Source: Sporocytophaga sp. (GTDB taxonomy: Bacteria > Bacteroidota > Bacteroidia > Cytophagales > Cytophagaceae). Taken from it: a DNA stretch of 64,000 bases. The translations under genes and the position numbers were made by a program. The stretch lies in the NCBI GenBank assembly GCA_024707265.1, contig JANQAB010000003.1, forward strand, positions 930,001-994,000. Reading direction: 5' to 3'. Shown piece after piece: positions 37,115-46,631 of the stretch; the stretch's first letter is position 1, and every line of letters begins with the position of its first letter. Below the pieces are notes generated by a model. The model did not search any database. It saw nothing but the letters and a program-made list of their open reading frames with translations, and was not told the DNA's origin.

Positions 37115-37855
37115 ATGGTAACATCACTCCTGCTCCTATTTAGTTCGGCTTTGCTGGCAGGCTTAGCTGTGTTTTTCATTCCAAATCTTAATATTCAAAG
37201 ATTCAAGGTCGTACTGTCATTTAGTGGAGCCTATCTGTTCAGCATCACTGTAATGCATATCCTTCCTGAACTATTCGTGGAATCCGGAGATATACGCTTT
37301 GCGGGAATTGCGGTGCTTACAGGCTTCTTTTTCCAAATGGTACTTGAATACTTTTCTTCAGGGGTAGAGCATGGGCATATTCATATCCATGATCATGAGC
37401 TTGAACATTCTCAAATTCCATACTCACTTTTAATCTCAATTTGTATTCATGCCTTTCTGGAAGGAACCCTTGTTGCACATCCTTCCCACAGCCATAGCCA
37501 TGGGGAATCACATACCTTGTTGTACGGATTGATATTGCATAAAATTCCGGAAGCATTTGCACTTATGTCAGTGCTTGTATTCTCTTTGAGAAACAAGGTT
37601 ATTGCAGTATTACTATTAGTGCTTTTTGCATTGGCCTCCCCGATGGGATTATTACTCAGTCATTGGGCCTTTGATCATGAATTCTTCGAGGTCAACTGGT
37701 TTATCTTTTTATTTGGGGTAATCGCGGGTAACTTCCTTTATATATCTACCACCATCTTTTTTGAGACCAGCCCTAACCACAAATTTAAAGCGAACAGACT
37801 CCTTGTTTCTGTACTTGGTGCAGCTTCTGCAATTATTGCAGAATACCTTTTGTAA
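37115..37855 (+). CDS. ZIP family divalent metal transporter with histidine-rich loops
   Basis: 246 residues, about eight membrane helices. Two His-rich stretches are visible: HGHIHIHDHELEHSQIP in the intracellular loop and HPSHSHSHGESHTLL before the metal-transport helix HKIPEAFALM. The SICIHAFLEGT helix carries the conserved His and Glu of the ZIP site. It should take up zinc or another divalent cation. It is co-transcribed with the methyltransferase, and its TAA is followed by an inverted repeat. Confidence 0.9.
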   Translation: MVTSLLLLFSSALLAGLAVFFIPNLNIQRFKVVLSFSGAYLFSITVMHILPELFVESGDIRFAGIAVLTGFFFQMVLEYFSSGVEHGHIHIHDHELEHSQIPYSLLISICIHAFLEGTLVAHPSHSHSHGESHTLLYGLILHKIPEAFALMSVLVFSLRNKVIAVLLLVLFALASPMGLLLSHWAFDHEFFEVNWFIFLFGVIAGNFLYISTTIFFETSPNHKFKANRLLVSVLGAASAIIAEYLL

Positions 37856-37870
37856 GCAAGAGTTTGAGCA

Positions 37871-37917
37871 AGAGCAAGAAAACTTAATCATATTCCAAAG
37901 AAATATTTTCTTGCTCT
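37871..37917. terminator. 12-bp inverted repeat after the ZIP gene
   Basis: AGAGCAAGAAAA (37871-37882) is the exact reverse complement of 37906-37917. The left arm belongs to a short tandem of GAGCAAGA words that begins directly after the ZIP stop codon. It separates convergent genes and probably terminates both. Confidence 0.75.
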
Positions 37918-37936
37918 TACTCATAATGTTGCCTTT

Positions 37937-38407
37937 TTACTGAATATCTATATCGAGGTTTCCATTCATCAGGTCTTCATCTTTGCCATTTACACTAGCC
38001 GGTACTTCTTTTGCCAGCTCATCATCCAATTCCTGATCCGATGGTTTCCCGCTTGCCATCTGTTGTTCTTCTGCTGTAAAGGATGCGTCCATTGGAGCCT
38101 TTGCTTTGTTCTCTGCTATTACTTCATTGGCAAGAGTCCGTGCTCTGTAAGAATGGTATACTGACTTCTCAAGTTGACCTTCATTATAATACTTCCTAGC
38201 AAGCCTTTCATGATTAACAGACTTACTTAGATTTCCATTAAATACTTTGGTCTTTTTCACCACCATGTGTGCGAAACCAATTGTGCGATTCGTCTTTAAC
38301 AGATAGTTTTTGACCTTCACTTTATCAACTGTAGGATTAGCAATAACTGAAACCAGTGTAAACAATGACAGAACTAAGCTGAAATATAGTTGTCTGAAAC
38401 GGATCAT
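37937..38407 (-). CDS. exported hypothetical protein
   Basis: Start chosen at the ATG at 38407 (MIRFRQLYFSLVLSLFTLVS), which gives a signal peptide ending VIANP; the frame extends 41 codons upstream to 38530 without a signal pattern. The roughly 156-residue product has a helical middle with repeated tyrosines and arginines (HERLARKYYNEGQLEKSVYH, YRARTLANEVIA) and an acidic C-terminus ending NGNLDIDIQ. The pattern resembles a tetratricopeptide-like or helical repeat protein. No family is recognised. Confidence 0.65.
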   Translation of the reverse strand: MIRFRQLYFSLVLSLFTLVSVIANPTVDKVKVKNYLLKTNRTIGFAHMVVKKTKVFNGNLSKSVNHERLARKYYNEGQLEKSVYHSYRARTLANEVIAENKAKAPMDASFTAEEQQMASGKPSDQELDDELAKEVPASVNGKDEDLMNGNLDIDIQ

Positions 38408-38972
38408 AGTCTTTTTTATTTTGTTTGGGTGATTAATACGAAAAAAAATTACGGTAGATACAAAAAACAAAAATGCTTTTCCACGAAAAACAAACTTCAT
38501 AAAACAATGAAAACCAGATAAATAACCCAAAAGAAAAAGATTATTTTATTTTGAAACCTATTCAGCATTATTTTCAAGTCACTGAAAATCTGCCAGATTA
38601 TAATTGATTTAACAAAAGCACACTCCCCTCCCCAATATTAAACATTAAATATCAACACATTACACCCAGATCAGGCAAATGGAACCCTCAGTAGCAAAAT
38701 CGGGTTTAAGTACTATATGCAATTCCTTAAATTTTTCAGAGAGTTATTAGATACCTAAAGTCCCCTCATAAAACGGGACCAGGAAATTGCATTTTCCTTC
38801 TTTACAAAACTCCCGATACAAATCAATGATAATAAAATCAATAATGAGCTTGTCTCAAGGGAATTCTATTGCCCTGATGAGAAAGTGAAACTTGATTCAA
38901 ATTCCATCCTCTTTCACTTATTCATCCGACAATAGCTTTTGAGGCGGCTTTCACCTCTAAATATATATTGTT
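38408..38972. other. 565-base spacer between divergent genes, no gene recognised
   Basis: AT-rich divergent promoter region. Short hairpins are visible: GTCCC / GGGAC with a ten-base loop near 38760-38780, AGTGAAA / TTTCACT within 38884-38918, and GAGG / CCTC just before the SMR gene. They do not match a riboswitch class I know. A 5' leader controlling the SMR gene is possible but not shown. Confidence 0.5.
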
Positions 38973-39302
38973 ATGAACTGGATATATCTTTCTCTCGCAA
39001 TTGTGACAGAAGTTGTAGGCACAGTGATGATCCGATTTTCGAATAGTTTTTCGAAGATCATACCTACTATTTTAATGATAGCTTTTTATATCATAAGTTA
39101 TTATTTCTTTAACCTGTCCATTAAAAAAATTGAGCTCGGCACTGCTTATGCCATATGGTCAGGCGTTGGTACTGCGCTACTTACAGCAGTTGGGATGCTT
39201 GTTTTTAATGAAAGTATTTCTCTTAGCAGAGTAATAGCCATCGCACTTATTCTTATTGGAGTATTAATACTGAATTTATCTCAATCTTCTACTCAGGCTT
39301 AA
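38973..39302 (+). CDS. SMR family multidrug efflux protein (EmrE/QacE-like)
   Basis: 109 residues with four membrane helices. Residues known from EmrE are conserved: Glu13 in AIVTEVVGT, the TAYAIWSGVG segment of helix 3 and the GVLILNL segment of helix 4. The protein exports cationic compounds in exchange for protons, as an antiparallel dimer. A single SMR gene (not a pair) is present. The long 5' leader is described separately; a terminator follows at 39439. Confidence 0.92.
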   Translation: MNWIYLSLAIVTEVVGTVMIRFSNSFSKIIPTILMIAFYIISYYFFNLSIKKIELGTAYAIWSGVGTALLTAVGMLVFNESISLSRVIAIALILIGVLILNLSQSSTQA

Positions 39303-39438
39303 ATCGGGATAAGACATTAAAAACTTATCTATTCTAATCAATCGATTATTAGGTATAAAAAGTGATTGATTATTTTGATTAAGCGGACTTTTATATGACT
39401 AATTCTAAATTTGATCTAAAAAATGAAAGTACAACAAT

Positions 39439-39468
39439 AAAAAAGCAGCCGTTAAAAGCTGCTTTTTT
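39439..39468 (+). terminator. intrinsic terminator of the SMR gene
   Basis: AAAAAAGCAGC (39439-39449) and GCTGCTTTTTT (39458-39468) form an 11-bp stem with an eight-base loop, followed by T residues. Confidence 0.9.
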
Positions 39469-39492
39469 ATTATCTTTTTAAACTTAAGCTTT

Positions 39493-39705
39493 AAGCATGC
39501 ATAGGGCTCCACCCTATGCTGACATAACATCACCCCCTCCGGGGCTTAAACTTTATGACATTGTGTTAACTGCAAATATTTAATTAGGCTACTAATTCAA
39601 GCATACATAGGGCTCCACCCTATGCTGACATAACATCCCCCCCTCCGGGGGCTTAAGCTCTATGATATTGAGTTAACAGTCAATACTTAATTAAGCTACT
39701 ATTGG
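39493..39705. repeat. two tandem 106-bp REP-like units, each with two hairpins
   Basis: Unit 1 begins at 39493 and unit 2 at 39599, period 106 bases, about 80 percent alike. Each holds hairpin A, GCATAGGG / CCCTATGC around CTCCA (39499-39519; in unit 2 at 39606-39624, less the outer bases), and hairpin B, CCCC / GGGG (39533-39544 in unit 1, longer in unit 2). A diverged third copy is at 63167-63213. This organisation is like REP elements mobilised by tyrosine-type (RAYT) transposases in Bacteroidota, though no such transposase gene lies in the window. Confidence 0.85.
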
Positions 39706-39762
39706 AAGCTGAATCTACTTTTAGACTTTACGCCTTTAGCTTTAAGCTTTCCGCTTATCCAT

Positions 39763-40789
39763 TTACCCTAAAAAGGTAAACTGTTTCAGGAATCGCACGT
39801 CGTTTTCGGTGAACAAACGAAGGTCTTTGATCTGGTATTTGAGCATGGTAATTCTTTCAATGCCCATTCCGAAAGCATAACCTGAATACTTCTTAGAATC
39901 TATCTTTGCGTTCTCAAGCACATTTGGATCTACCATTCCAGAGCCACCAATTTCCACCCAACCGGAATGCTTGCATATATTGCAACCATCTCCTTTACAA
40001 ATCAAACAGCTGATGTCAATTTCTGCGCTAGGCTCGGTGAAAGGGAAAAACGAAGGTCTGAACCTAAGTTTTGTATCTTTTCCAAACATCTCTTTCACAA
40101 AGTGATAAAGGGTTTGCTTCAGGTCTGCGAAGCTTACATTTTCATCTATATACAAACCTTCTACCTGATGAAATACACAATGCGCTCTCGCAGAGATTGC
40201 TTCGTTTCTATACACCCTTCCCGGAGATAAAGTCCTGATAGGAGGCTTCTGACTTTCCATTACTCTTACCTGCACAGATGAAGTATGTGTTCTTAAAGCA
40301 ATGTCAGGATTTTTTTCAATGAAGAAAGTATCCTGCATTTCCCTGGCAGGATGATTCAAAGGAAAGTTCAGAGCAGTAAAGTTATGCCAGTCATCTTCAA
40401 TTTCAGGGCCTTCTGAAAGGTTGAAGCCCATGCGTTCGAATATCTGGGTAATTTCTTCGCGCACCATCGAAAGCGGATGACGCGTACCATTCAGATCAGG
40501 AATTCCAGGGAGCGTAAGATCCTTTCCTGAAGAAGCATTCTGTGAGGTTGCCTGTTCAAATACTTCAGTAAAGTGTAAAAGCTTGGCCTGTGCTGCGTTT
40601 TTCAGAACATTCAGTTCAGCTCCAACCGCTCTCTTTTTCTTCATTGGGAACCTGCTTCAGGAGATCAAATAATTCTGTAACCTTACCTTTTTTACTTATA
40701 AACGTCAGCCTGAATTTCTCAAGACTGTCCTTTGTATCTATCTGAAATTGCTCTATTTCTTCCGAAACGCCTTTTATCTTGTCTAACAT
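39763..40789 (-). CDS. pheS: phenylalanine-tRNA ligase alpha subunit, frame split by one extra A
   Basis: Two frames join into about 341 residues, the usual length. The N-terminal coiled-coil region starts at the ATG at 40789 ([16 protein letters not shown]). The main frame holds motif 2 and 3 elements: [64 protein letters not shown] and [16 protein letters not shown]. The break is in the A5 run at 40634-40638; with four A the sequence reads [16 protein letters not shown]. An internal ATG at 40644 would yield a protein without the tRNA-binding N-terminus. An essential gene, so the indel is almost certainly an artefact. Confidence 0.94.
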
Positions 40790-40800
40790 ACTTTTTTGAG

Positions 40801-41002
40801 TTAAAAGCTAAAAGCTGAAAGCTGAAAGTTTATAACCTGATTTTCCCACTTTAAACTTTATACTTGATATTTTATACTTATTTGCATTTTCTATACTAAG
40901 AAAGCTGAAAGTATAAAGTACAAAGTTTTTAACTTCCTTTCACACTTTGAACTTTAAGCTTTCAACTTTCAACTTTAAGCTTTAAGCTTTAAGCTTATTG
41001 CT
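40801..41002. repeat. low-complexity AAGCTTT/AAAGCTG repeat region between pheS and the ABC-F gene
   Basis: About 200 bases built from short words (AAAGCTG, TTTAAGC, AACTTTAAGC). The right end, 40950-41000, is nearly perfect TTTAAGC repeats. Left and right halves are partly complementary, for example ACTTTAAACTTTATACTT against AAGTATAAAGTACAAAGT, so a long imperfect hairpin can form. It overlaps the last codons of the ABC-F gene. Confidence 0.8.
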
Positions 41003-42647
41003 TTAAGCTTTTTGCTTTCTTTCTATCTCACGTAAGTTCTCCATTTTCTTATTTCTCAAGAACCCGTTAATATCTTCGAAGTGCTCTTTCACCCTTTTGT
41101 TTCCGAACTCAAAAACCTTTGTAGCCAGGCCGCTAAGGAAATCTCTGTCGTGAGAAACGAGAATGATTGTTCCGTCAAAAGCAAGAAGCGCTTCTTTAAG
41201 GATATCCTTGGTTTTCATGTCCAGGTGGTTGGTAGGCTCATCGAGGATCAGAAGATTTACCGGTTCTAAAAGCAATTTAATCATTGCAAGCCTTGTTTTT
41301 TTCTCCTCCTGACAATACCTTAACCTTTTTAGCAGAAGCATCACCGCCAAACATGAAAGCACCTAAAATATCTCTGATCTTAGTTCTTATATCACCGACA
41401 GCAATGTTGTCAATTGTCTGGAACACGGTCAGCTCTTCGTCAAGCAAGGATGCCTGGTTCTGAGCGAAGTAGCCGATCATTGAATTATGGCCGACTTCTA
41501 GCTTCCCCTCATAGTCTATTTCCCCCATGATAGCTTTTATCATAGTTGATTTACCTTCTCCATTTTTCCCTACAAATGCAAGCTTTTGACCTCTTTCGAT
41601 GGTAAAGGAAGCATCTTTGAAAACAACATGATCTCCATAAGTCTTTCCTAACTGATTGGCAATTACAGGATAATTACCAGAACGAGGAGCGGGAGGAAAC
41701 TTAAGATTCAGAGATGAAGTATCTACCTCATCTACCTCAATTGGCTCAAGCTTCTCAAGCATTTTGACACGGGACTGCACTTGAAGTGTTTTTGAATACG
41801 TGCCTTTAAAGCGATCAATAAACTCGGTAGTGTCTGCAATAAAGCGTTGTTGTTCATCAAATGCCTTTTGCTGATGCTGACGACGCTCTTCTCTTAATTG
41901 CAGGTAGTGAGAATAGTTTGTTTTGTAATCATAAATACGTCCCATTGTTACTTCAATGGTACGGTTTGTAATATTATCAACAAAAGCTCTGTCGTGGGAG
42001 ATTACAATCACAGCCTTTGCACTGTTTACCAGAAAATCTTCCAGCCATTGGATAGATTCTATATCCAGGTGATTGGTAGGCTCATCGAGCAAGATAAGAT
42101 CCGGAGTTTGCAATAGGATCTTTGCAAGCTCAATACGCATACGCCAGCCGCCGCTAAATTCGCTTGTAGGTCTTGAGAAGTTTTCTCTCACAAATCCTAA
42201 TCCAAGCAAAGTCTTTTCTACTTCAGCATCAAAATTAATTTCTTCTATCGAATAATACTGCTCACTGACTTCAGAAACACGCTCAATGATTTTATAGTAT
42301 TCTTCAGATTCGTAATCTGTTCTTGTTTCAAGTTCTTTATTCAGGGCATCTATTTCCTTTTTCATATTGAGAATAGAAGCAAATGCCTTGGAAGTTTCTT
42401 CAAAAACAGTGCTATCGTCATCCAGTAGCAGGTGCTGTGGCAGGTAGGCAATAACAGCTCCATTGGGTGCGGTAATTTTTCCTTTTGTCGGTTTATCGAC
42501 ACCGGCAATTATTTTTAGCATAGTAGATTTACCGGCACCGTTTTTACCCATAAGGGCTATTCTGTCATTATCATTGATGTTGAAAGTAACATCGCTGAAT
42601 AGGGTTCTGCCGCCAAAAGCTACAGTAAGTCCGTCAACTGAAATCAT
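41003..42647 (-). CDS. ABC-F family ATPase, split by one extra A
   Basis: Translation-associated ABC-F protein with two ATPase domains and no membrane segment. Two frames (42695-41277 and 41362-41003) join into about 547 residues. Domain 1: GKNGAGKSTMLKIIAG, LLDEPTNHLDIESIQWLEDF. Linker: helical (EERRQHQQKAFDEQQRFI). Domain 2: GKNGEGKSTMIKAIMG, LSGGEKTRLAMIKLLLEP after removing one A from the A7 run at 41296-41302, and ILDEPTNHLDMKT. I place the start at the ATG at 42647 (MISVDGLTVAFGG); upstream residues are not conserved. The final residues KQKA lie in the AAGCTTT repeat. The extra A destroys the second ATPase signature, so the real gene should lack it. Confidence 0.92.
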
Positions 42648-42921
42648 GGAGATTTTAAAATAAAATTTAAGGGTGTAAAGATACGTATTTTTCAACGATA
42701 CCCGGGAATGAAAAATTCCGAAATTAGTCTATTGGAGAGATTTTAAGCTTATAAAGCCTGATAAAATGTATTAATTTAAAAGTATTTACACTGAATAATA
42801 AGACTTTAAGAAAGTATAGGCTGAATTAACCACACCCCATCCTGTGTCTGACAAAGTTCATTTTCTTTTGCTTCCCAGAATTCTTTTTCGTTTGGAAAAA
42901 AAATGACAGCAGCGCTGCGGT

Positions 42922-44085
42922 TTATTTGAATACTTTAAAAAGCAAAATTAAAAAGATAGCCAAAGCTACAATACCAGTGGTAATATCAAGGGCAAAACAG
43001 CCTAGCGTGGCAATACCCGAAACCACAGTACCCGCAATTTTCATCCAGCTATAAGGCCTGTCTCCCTTAGTCTCACCTGTCCGGGCATTGATCAGAAACC
43101 TATAGGATTTCCCTCTGTATCTGAAGGAACTGATCCATAATGGCAATAAAGTATGTTTGAATGTAATATTGCTATAAACTGTGTCAGTAGAATGAATCCT
43201 CTGGTGATTACCTCCGATATCCCGACGAATAGTGTCTTCTATGGTACCCTTGATTTTTCTTTTGGCTAATTCAAACCCATCTTTCAGACCAACCTGATAG
43301 CTTTCACTTTTAAATCCTGCCAGGTAATTTTCATTGAAAGGCATCAAACCATCCAGATCCCAGGGCTCCAGCACCTCTACATAGTCTCTGGGAAGAGAAT
43401 GAGATGCATTTATAAGAACATCATCAAAAGAATTTGCAACGCTCCCTGCTGCATAGTACCAATCCGTAACCACCCTGGTTCTTGTTTTTGTAACAGTCTT
43501 CCCGTTTTCAATTGTATTATAATATTCTGTTTCGTATCTGTCTATACCCTGCTGTCCGGTGTAGTCCGTCTGAGTATTCGTATCAAAAGTCCAGTAAGGC
43601 AGGTATATTCCATCTAATTTCTCGGACACTGCATATTTCTTCAGGTCGTTTGGAGCAAACCATAAAGCCCCAAGCCATTTTCCAAAATCTTTATAGGCCT
43701 GTTTCTTATCTATTTTGAAAGGCAATACAGATTTAGGTTTTAGAACTGTTTTGATGTGTGCATTTTTCAGGACGAGGGCAGTACCGCAAAAAGCGCATTC
43801 GTCCGCGGTCACATTTGGTTTAAGCGTTGATTCGGCACCACAGCCTGTACACTTTACACTGGAAATCTGATGGCTTTCCCCCTGTAAATTCAGGTCAAGA
43901 TCTGCATGGGCATTAAAATCCAGTTCTAAGATTTCCTCTGCGTCATTAGATATCACAATCTCATTTACAGTACCACAGTATTCACATTGAAGAGCGTTCG
44001 TACCTGGTGCGAATTTTAATATAGCTCCACAACTTTTGCATCCGGTAGTATTACCCAGATCACTTACAATAGGATTTTGCTCCAT
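42922..44085 (-). CDS. zinc-ribbon membrane protein resembling Bacillus YdjG
   Basis: 387 residues. Two pairs of CxxC form zinc ribbons near the N-terminus (CKSCGAIL / CEYCGT and CTGCGAES / CAFCGT). The middle is a soluble domain with ALWFAPNDLKKYAV and YLPYWTFDTNTQTDYTGQQ. Two membrane helices lie at the C-terminus (IAGTVVSGIATLGCFALDIT, IVALAIFLILLFKVFK). The neighbouring upstream gene encodes an SPFH protein with the fold of YdjI. In Bacillus subtilis YdjG, YdjH and YdjI tether PspA to the membrane; no PspA is in this window. Together they suggest an envelope-stress membrane complex. Confidence 0.8.
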   Translation of the reverse strand: MEQNPIVSDLGNTTGCKSCGAILKFAPGTNALQCEYCGTVNEIVISNDAEEILELDFNAHADLDLNLQGESHQISSVKCTGCGAESTLKPNVTADECAFCGTALVLKNAHIKTVLKPKSVLPFKIDKKQAYKDFGKWLGALWFAPNDLKKYAVSEKLDGIYLPYWTFDTNTQTDYTGQQGIDRYETEYYNTIENGKTVTKTRTRVVTDWYYAAGSVANSFDDVLINASHSLPRDYVEVLEPWDLDGLMPFNENYLAGFKSESYQVGLKDGFELAKRKIKGTIEDTIRRDIGGNHQRIHSTDTVYSNITFKHTLLPLWISSFRYRGKSYRFLINARTGETKGDRPYSWMKIAGTVVSGIATLGCFALDITTGIVALAIFLILLFKVFK

Positions 44086-44161
44086 TTATCAAAAAGATCA
44101 ACTTTAACATGAAAAAGGTATGCTTCTGGCCCTGAAAAATGGCAGGACCAGAAGTAACAAA

Positions 44162-45296
44162 TTATGATTGAGGAATTGGAGGTGGAATCGGAGGTGGCGT
44201 CGTATTATTAAAGATCACTGATAATTCCGGAATCTGCTCTGCCAATGCCCAGGCTGGCATACCACTTTTTCCAGACCATGGATTTGGCGGTGAATTGTCC
44301 CTGGGAAGCAAATTGTGACAATTGATTAACATCAAAAGGACCTGTTTGTTGACCGTTTACAGCGACAAAATATGTGGATACCGGCACAGGAGGCGGCATG
44401 CTGCCTTTGTTCATTTGCTGAGGGTTATTATTCACGTTCATCATGTTATTCTGATTCATCATGTTCATTCCCATCATCATGCCAAGCATGTCCACACCAG
44501 GGTTTCCTCCACCCTGTTTTGCAGATATTTTCATAGTATCCAACAGATCCTGCTGCACAAAAGTACTACTGTCTCCCAGCGCCATTTTTTCACTTATCAT
44601 TTTTAATCTGCGCTTATCCTCTTCTGTAAGAGATATACTTTCAACCAGGAATGTAGGAATGGTAAGTCCGTATTTTGCCTCTATACTCGCATTGATCATC
44701 GGGTGAAGAATTTCGGACAATTCCTTGAGATTTCCGGCCAGTTTATTTGCAGGAATTCCTGATTCATTCAATTTGTCAGAAAACTCCATTACGAGGATGC
44801 TTCTTAATTGTCCAGTGATGAAATCAGTAGTATAAATACCGTTTGTAGCAGAAAACCTTTCGAGAAACAGTTTAGGATCTTTGAACTTAAAGGTATAAGT
44901 CCCGAATGCTCTTGCTTCTATATCAATGCCAAACCTTGGATCCGTGTAATACACGGGTTCTTTTACCCCCCATTTCATATCGATAAATTCCTTCATATTG
45001 AAGAAATATACCTCCGCTTTGAAAGGACTGTTAAAGCCATACTTCCAACTGTTTAGCGTCGTCATGATTGGCATATTACTGGTTGTCAGTTCATGTCTTC
45101 CCGGGTTAAAAAGGTCCGCAACAAGATTTCCCTCATTTACCAATACGGCTACTTGTCCTGGCCTCACTGTAAGCTGGGCTCCATTTTTAAGCTCGTTGTT
45201 GTACCGCTCAAAACGGTAAACCATTGTATCCTGAGTATTATCAAGCCATTCAACGACATCGATAAACTCATTTCTTAATTTGTCAAATAATCCCAT
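44162..45296 (-). CDS. SPFH-domain protein with C-terminal GYF_2 domain, YdjI-like, C-terminus shifted by one extra A
   Basis: About 377 residues after correction. The SPFH-type N-terminal half carries GQVAVLVNEGNLVADLFNPG, SPFKAEVYFFNMKEF and KWGVKEPVYYTDPR. A central Met/Gln-rich stretch (MLGMMMGMNMMNQNNMM) is like that of Bacillus YdjI. The C-terminus holds a GYF_2-type domain (YFVAVNGQQTGPFDVNQL) in the place of the zinc ribbon found in YdjI. The uncorrected frame ends at 44208 after WKKWYASLGIG; removing one A from the A5 run at 44266-44270 restores WKSGMPAWALAEQIPEL and a Pro-rich tail PPPIPPPIPQS with stop at 44162. Confidence 0.83.
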
Positions 45297-45599
45297 TAAA
45301 TTTTACCGGATAGAAAAATGTGAAAACCCAATTTTGAAATAAGACTTCTGAATTTGTTTGTACTTTACGTAGATAACCTCCAAAAATCTCATAGCCTGTT
45401 TACAAATATTATTCCTAAAATACTGAATTTATCAGAAATTCCTATCATAAACATTTAGTTATATAGGCTTCTATTACAGAGAAACCACATCAATATCAAC
45501 CATTTATATGGTTTTAATCTACCCCAAACACTCTGTATTGAAAATTGCCATTCTCAGAATCATAGATTAACTTGTAAAACGGAAAGCTTGAATAAGAAA
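45297..45599. other. 303-base spacer between divergent genes, no gene recognised
   Basis: AT-rich spacer between the minus-strand SPFH gene and plus-strand ribD. I see no hairpin, riboswitch or conserved promoter. An FMN riboswitch would be expected in front of ribD in some bacteria but the conserved RFN segments are not visible here. Confidence 0.5.
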
Positions 45600-46619
45600 A
45601 TGGAAGAGATATTTATGCGACGTGCTTTCGACCTTGCTGCTAATGGTCGTGGAAAGGTCAGCCCTAATCCTATGGTGGGATGTGTTATCGTAAAAGACGG
45701 AGTCGTGATTGGGGAAGGATGGCATATGGTTTACGGAGGGCCACATGCTGAAGTAAATGCCATTGCTTCCGTTTCTGACAAATCACTGCTTGACGGAGCT
45801 GATATTTACGTAACGCTTGAGCCTTGTGCTCACTATGGAAAAACTCCTCCTTGTGCTGAATTACTTATTAAATATCCTTTCAAGAAAGTTATTATAGCCA
45901 ATACGGATCCCAATCCACTGGTTGCAGGTAAAGGAATTCAGTTGCTGCGGGATTATGGTATGGAAGTAATTACCGGCATATTGAGTGAATACGGAGACAG
46001 ATTGAATGCCCGCTTCTTTACATTTATTCAGAAGAAAAGGCCTTATGTAATCCTTAAGTGGGCGGAAACTGCCGATGGATTCGTTGCACGCACCGACTAT
46101 TCATCCAAATGGATAAGCGGACAAATTTCAAGGAAGCTCGTTCACAAATGGAGGACAGAGGAAGATGCTATAGCAGTAGGAAAAAATACTGCAATGTATG
46201 ACAATCCCCAACTGAATACCCGCGACTGGCCAGGTAAAAATCCGGTAAGAGTTTTTATTGACAGAAATCTTGAATTGCCTCCCCATCTTAACTTATTTGA
46301 TGGTTCTCAAAAAACTTTCTGTTACAACCTTTTAAAGGATGAAGAAAGCAACAATGTCACCTATATAAAACTTCATGAAGAGGATTTTATACAGGCTGTA
46401 CTTAATGACTTATACAGACGTAAGATACAATCAATTATTGTTGAAGGAGGCTCAGTTCTATTAAACCTGTTTATTTCGGAAGGCCTTTATGATGAAGTCA
46501 GAATATTCAAGGCTCCACATACGTTTGAAAATGGTATACCTGCACCAGGTATGAGAGGTAAACCCGAAGAAGTCATTAAAATTGAAGAAGATGAACTTTG
46601 GGTTTATTATAAAAAATAA
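45600..46619 (+). CDS. ribD: bifunctional riboflavin biosynthesis deaminase/reductase
   Basis: Catalyses the deamination and side-chain reduction of the pyrimidine intermediate of riboflavin. Start at the ATG 45600 (MEEIFMRRAFDLA); an in-frame TTG four codons upstream is not needed. About 339 residues: deaminase domain with GGPHAEVNAIASV and VTLEPCAHYGKTPPCAELL (zinc ligands His, Cys, Cys), reductase domain with VILKWAETADGFVA, AVGKNTAMYDNPQLNTR and IIVEGGSVLLNLFI. The next gene (helicase) begins 12 bases after it. Confidence 0.94.
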   Translation: MEEIFMRRAFDLAANGRGKVSPNPMVGCVIVKDGVVIGEGWHMVYGGPHAEVNAIASVSDKSLLDGADIYVTLEPCAHYGKTPPCAELLIKYPFKKVIIANTDPNPLVAGKGIQLLRDYGMEVITGILSEYGDRLNARFFTFIQKKRPYVILKWAETADGFVARTDYSSKWISGQISRKLVHKWRTEEDAIAVGKNTAMYDNPQLNTRDWPGKNPVRVFIDRNLELPPHLNLFDGSQKTFCYNLLKDEESNNVTYIKLHEEDFIQAVLNDLYRRKIQSIIVEGGSVLLNLFISEGLYDEVRIFKAPHTFENGIPAPGMRGKPEEVIKIEEDELWVYYKK

Positions 46620-46631
46620 TCAGCCTGAAAG

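Noticed and set aside
38700-38972. Guanidine riboswitch in front of the SMR gene
   Set aside because: No paired hairpins with the ACGR loop pattern; the protein also resembles EmrE/QacE more than guanidine exporters.
39493-39705. CRISPR array
   Set aside because: Only two copies of a 106-bp unit, with internal hairpins and no spacer pattern; no cas genes.
45300-45600. FMN riboswitch upstream of ribD
   Set aside because: None of the conserved RFN segments could be found by eye.
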